A stretch of 64,000 bases of DNA from assembly GCA_045533115.1 (NCBI GenBank), contig JAZSHF010000005.1:1-64000 (forward strand), in the 5' to 3' direction. Under the pieces are notes generated by a model. It was not told the DNA's origin and did no database searches. It saw only the letters and a list, made by a program, of their open reading frames with translations. The number at the start of each line of letters is the position of its first letter. Position 1 is the first letter of the stretch. Both the position numbers and the translations under genes were made by a program. This document shows positions 61,349 to 64,000 of the stretch, in pieces. The stretch is from Colimorpha_A sp045533115 (GTDB lineage: Bacteria; Bacillota; Clostridia; Oscillospirales; CAG-272).

Positions 61349-62337
61349 CAGCAGTGAAAAAGAGAAATAATGCAAAAAAACGCAGGAAGATAGTTTCTCT
61401 TGACAAGAAAAAGTCAAGAATCGGCTGGCTGTTCGTCCTTCCGTTCATTATCGGACTCCTTATCATTTATCTTCCGATAGTGATCGACTCGATCAACTAC
61501 AGCTTCAACAAGATCATTCCGCTCCCCCCCTCAAAGGGCGGCGGTTCGCGTCTTGAATTCGTTGGTTTTGAACACTATCAGAGAGCGCTTACCGAGGACG
61601 CAAAATTTACTGAGGTGCTTATCTCGGGCGTAAAGGATCTGGTGTTCGATATTCCCGCGATAGTAATCTTCTCACTCTTCGTTGCAGTGCTTCTTAACAA
61701 GAAGATCCTCGGACGCGCGGCGTTCCGTGCGATATTCTTCATTCCCGTTATTCTTTCTACGGGACTTATAAACGAAATATCGGGTCTTGCATCTGCGGGA
61801 CAGAACTATATGAGCCAGAGCGGAACCGTCGACGACGGCTCGGGTCAGGGCTCGGCAGGCGGCGTTGCACAAATAGTATCGGTAACCGACTTCAGATGGC
61901 TGTTCCAAAATATGCAGGTCGGTAGCGGACTTATCAAATACGTAACGGGTATCGTAAACGATATCTACAATATCATCAACCGCTCGGGCGTTCAGATGCT
62001 TATCTTCCTCGCCGGACTTCAGTCCATTTCGCCCGCGATCTACGAATCCTGCTCGATAGACGGTGCGACGGGTTGGGAGACCTTCTGGAAGATAACCTTC
62101 CCGATGATAAGCCCGATGATCCTCGTAAATTCGATCTATACCGTCATCGACTCCTTTACGTCGAGCGACAGCAAGATAATGTCGTATATCAACAGTAAGT
62201 ATACCGACATTGTAAACGGCGGCGGACGAGAGATCGCTACTGCGATGTCGTGGATTTACTTCCTCATAGTAATAGGAATAATTGCTCTGGTAGCCGCCGT
62301 CCTTTCGGCGTACATCTTCTACCAGAGACGTGATTAA
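61345..62337 (+). CDS. ABC sugar permease 3 (MalF/UgpA type)
   Basis: 330 residues. Six helices starting GWLFVLPFIIGLLIIYLPIV. The EAA loop is ESCSIDGATGWETFWKITFP (about 236-255). Longer than permease 1 in the periplasmic-type loop after helix 3, with a Gly/Ser-rich stretch (TVDDGSGQGSAGG). The start overlaps the DUF5696 stop (ATGA). Partner of permease 4. Confidence 0.92.
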   Translation: MTAVKKRNNAKKRRKIVSLDKKKSRIGWLFVLPFIIGLLIIYLPIVIDSINYSFNKIIPLPPSKGGGSRLEFVGFEHYQRALTEDAKFTEVLISGVKDLVFDIPAIVIFSLFVAVLLNKKILGRAAFRAIFFIPVILSTGLINEISGLASAGQNYMSQSGTVDDGSGQGSAGGVAQIVSVTDFRWLFQNMQVGSGLIKYVTGIVNDIYNIINRSGVQMLIFLAGLQSISPAIYESCSIDGATGWETFWKITFPMISPMILVNSIYTVIDSFTSSDSKIMSYINSKYTDIVNGGGREIATAMSWIYFLIVIGIIALVAAVLSAYIFYQRRD

Positions 62338-62350
62338 GGAGGGAATTGTT

Positions 62351-63394
62351 ATGAATAATACTAAAACAAACTCTCCGAAGATCAAGAGAGAATCTAAAAA
62401 CAAGATCAAGGTAGATTTTGAAAGAACAAACTGGTGGACTCGCTTCCGTCTCCGCTTCCTTACCGGAAACGCGATAAAGAAGGGGCTCACGTGGATCTTC
62501 AGATTTCTCCTTCTTCTCGGAATCTCGTACGTAATTCTTTTCCCGTTCTATACGAAGATAGCATCGTCGTTTATGGGACGTAACGACTTCATCGACGTAA
62601 CGGTCAAGCTTATTCCGAAAAGACCGACTCTTGATACCTATAAGGCAGTAATCGAGTATCAGGATTACTTCAAGGGACTTATGGGAACGGCGACTCTTTC
62701 GCTGGTTTGCGCGATTCTTCAGACTTTTGTCTGTGCGCTCATCGGCTACGGCTTTGCCAAGTATAAGTTCAAGGGCTCGAAGCTTCTGTTCGCTCTCGTG
62801 GTCTTTACGATGGTAATTCCTCACGATACGCTTCGCCTTTCAATGTATATGAAGTTCCAGAATTTCGACATCGGTCTTGGTGGATTTGGAATTTTGAAAA
62901 TGCTGGGTCTCAAGCCTATCAACTTTTTGGAGACTACTACGCCTCTTATGATTCTGTCGGCGACGGGACTTGCCTTTAAGAACGGACTCTTCATATTTAT
63001 GATGAGACAGTTCTTTGCGGGTGTTCCAGACGAGCTTGAGGAGTCTGCATACATTGACGGCTACGGCCCGTTCAAGACCTTCTTCAAGATCATCATCCCG
63101 ATTTCGATTCCGATGCTTATAACGATATTCCTCTTCTCTTTTGCATGGCAGTGGACGGATAATTTCTATGTAAATCTCTTTAACATGAGATATAACGATA
63201 ATATCTTCCTGCTGAACGATATACAAGGTATACCGGCTGTGCTCAAGGTCAAGGGATATCCGGGAGAAGCGCTCTTCACGTCGGCGGTATACAGTACCGA
63301 GGCTATCCTGATAATGCTTCCGCTCGTAGTGCTCTACCTCTTCTTCCAGAAGTATCTGGTACAGGGTATCGAGCGTTCCGGTATCGTTGGATAA
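62351..63394 (+). CDS. ABC sugar permease 4 (MalG/UgpE type)
   Basis: 347 residues from ATG 62351 (AAGGAGGG upstream). Long basic N-terminus (about 1-50), six helices, and the EAA loop ESAYIDGYGPFKTFFKIIIP. Last gene of the operon, followed by a strong terminator. Together with permease 3 it makes a second heterodimer, yet no second binding protein is present, so both channels may share the large binding protein. Confidence 0.92.
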   Translation: MNNTKTNSPKIKRESKNKIKVDFERTNWWTRFRLRFLTGNAIKKGLTWIFRFLLLLGISYVILFPFYTKIASSFMGRNDFIDVTVKLIPKRPTLDTYKAVIEYQDYFKGLMGTATLSLVCAILQTFVCALIGYGFAKYKFKGSKLLFALVVFTMVIPHDTLRLSMYMKFQNFDIGLGGFGILKMLGLKPINFLETTTPLMILSATGLAFKNGLFIFMMRQFFAGVPDELEESAYIDGYGPFKTFFKIIIPISIPMLITIFLFSFAWQWTDNFYVNLFNMRYNDNIFLLNDIQGIPAVLKVKGYPGEALFTSAVYSTEAILIMLPLVVLYLFFQKYLVQGIERSGIVG

Positions 63395-63403
63395 TATTAA
63401 AAC

Positions 63404-63435
63404 AAAAATCGGCTGTATTCGTACAGCCGATTTTT
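63404..63435. terminator. Terminator of the ABC/DUF5696 operon
   Basis: AAAATCGGCTGTA / TACAGCCGATTTT hairpin, 10 bases past the last stop. Confidence 0.9.
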
Positions 63436-63454
63436 GTTTTGGGAGAAGTGTTTT

Positions 63455-63602
63455 TTGTTAACTTTTCTTACTTGTGCAGTTTTTCCCACTTTTCTTTGCT
63501 CGTGCAAAGACAAGTTTCAAAAGAAAGTGCGCCAAGGGGCAAACCGCAAAAATTTGCGAAAGCAAATTTTTACACGTTTTCCCCTTTGGAATCCCCTTTC
63601 GT
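63455..63602. repeat. Dispersed repeat family D, copy 2
   Basis: Matches the copy at 9134-9262 (AACTTTTCTTACT, GCGCCAAGGGGCAAACCG, CACGTTTTCCCCTTTGGAA). The two copies are 54 kb apart. Confidence 0.65.
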
Positions 63603-63608
63603 TCGCCC

Positions 63609-63716
63609 GTGTCATTCTGAGCGGAGCGCCGCCAGACCCATTCGACCGCGCTCAGGGTGACGGGCGGCGCGAAGTCGAACGGCGAAGCCGCGCCGTAGGC
63701 GGAATCTCGGGCGAGA
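63609..63716. repeat. GTCATTCTGAGCG-type dispersed repeat (family E)
   Basis: GTCATTCTGAGCGGAGCG with CGCTCAGGGTGACGGG inverted, then GAAGTCGAACGG and GGAATCTCGG. It has the look of a dispersed intergenic repeat. Only one copy in this window. Confidence 0.45.
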
Positions 63717-63729
63717 ACCACGTTGTCTA

Positions 63730-63823
63730 GCCTTCCCCTTGGGGAAGGTGTCGGTCGAAGACCGACGGATGAGGTGTAGCCGCCGTAGACGGCGTTGTAG
63801 GGCGGGGGCTTGCTCCCGCCGTT
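63730..63823. repeat. Family A arm plus family C unit
   Basis: GCCTTCCCCTTGGGGAAGG followed by ACGGATGAGGTGTAG, CGCCGTAGACGGCG and GTAGGGCGGGGGCTTGCTCCC. Confidence 0.7.
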
Positions 63824-63854
63824 GTCCCGCTGATAGAACGAATTAACACAATAT

Positions 63855-63886
63855 AAAAGCGACAGTCGATACAGACCGTCGCTTTT
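63855..63886 (-). terminator. Terminator of the right-edge gene
   Basis: AAAAGCGACGGTC / GACTGTCGCTTTT (with one mismatch) on the minus strand, about 20 bases after the stop of the partial gene. Confidence 0.8.
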
Positions 63887-63903
63887 GACATGTTTTTATG
63901 CAG

Positions 63904-64000
63904 TTAGTTATCAATTATATTGCCATACTCATCGTAATGAATAACGTTATAGATTTCTCCGTCAGCATTATAAAAGGTTCCGGTCTTTACTTCACCGTTT
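63904..64000 (-). CDS. Partial hypothetical protein (C-terminal 31 residues)
   Basis: The minus strand reads NGEVKTGTFYNADGEIYNVI and then HYDEYGNIIDN before TAA at 63904. The gene continues beyond the right edge. The pattern G-x-F-Y-N-A-D-G-E resembles short beta-hairpin repeats of MORN/YD or WG type, but 31 residues are too few to assign a family. A terminator follows the stop, which supports a real gene. Confidence 0.6.
   Translation of the reverse strand, partial: NGEVKTGTFYNADGEIYNVIHYDEYGNIIDN

Noticed and set aside
63434..63730. Open frames over the right-end repeats
   Set aside because: They consist of dispersed repeats also present at 9.1 kb and carry no protein signature.

Overview
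The window looks like a chromosomal segment of a low-to-mid GC Bacillota, most likely an uncultured gut Clostridia (Eubacteriales/Oscillospirales-like). The reasons are the Bacillus-type dnaA-dnaN-recF-remB-gyrB-gyrA order, a short GyrB, RNase Y, CdaA/CdaR, HemZ, WalJ, a SAM-I riboswitch on metK, reverse rubrerythrin, and a biotin-dependent Na+-pumping decarboxylase typical of anaerobes. Promoters with TTGACA-like and TATAAT-like boxes 17 bp apart are easy to find. No rRNA, CRISPR array, prophage or classical IS element was seen. Exact taxonomy cannot be read from this sequence alone. Layout: 0.2-10.9 kb (minus strand) holds the replication-initiation block gyrA, a DUF559 nuclease-like gene, gyrB, remB, recF, dnaN and dnaA. 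DnaA-box clusters lie in two places, between dnaN and dnaA and, unexpectedly, between gyrA and gyrB. 11-18.5 kb holds rny, a plus-strand oxidative-stress operon (Fur/PerR-like, reverse rubrerythrin, rubredoxin), a PepSY protein, a divergent lipoprotein/XRE pair sharing an operator, and a REP-associated transposase that carries its own repeat in frame. 17-22.2 kb is a five-gene Na+-translocating decarboxylase/transcarboxylase operon. 22.6-30.3 kb has tRNA-Arg(ACG), tadA, an endonuclease IV-like gene, two Thr/Pro-rich surface proteins, rlmH, walJ and an SbcD-like nuclease. 30.8-32.8 kb is riboswitch-metK-folA. 33-41 kb is the overlapping operon recJ-rel-dtd-hemZ-flippase. 41-50.4 kb has a FAD oxidoreductase, cdaA-cdaR, glyA, an exonuclease, a PRTase, murI and an HD nucleotidase. 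The right end (51.1-63.4 kb) is one 12-kb operon with a long, apparently structured leader. It encodes a very large extracellular binding protein, two pairs of sugar-type ABC permeases, an NHL-propeller/TPR/YIP1 membrane protein and a DUF5696 protein, with no ATPase. This is the strongest candidate for an undescribed system: an importer plus envelope sensor/processing complex of unknown substrate. A further striking feature is the density of short palindromic repeats in almost every intergenic space. One is an approximately 150-bp MITE-like inverted-repeat element whose arms read CCTTCTCC...GGAGAAGG or CCTTCCCC...GGGGAAGG next to GATGAGGT. Others are REP-like GGGCGACCATTGGTCGCCC units, related GGGCGAGCAATGCTCGCCC and GGGCGGGGGCTTGCTCCCGCC units, and a longer dispersed repeat at 9.1 and 63.5 kb. 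Coding polarity is mainly minus up to 50 kb and mainly plus beyond, so it does not flip at the DnaA-box clusters.
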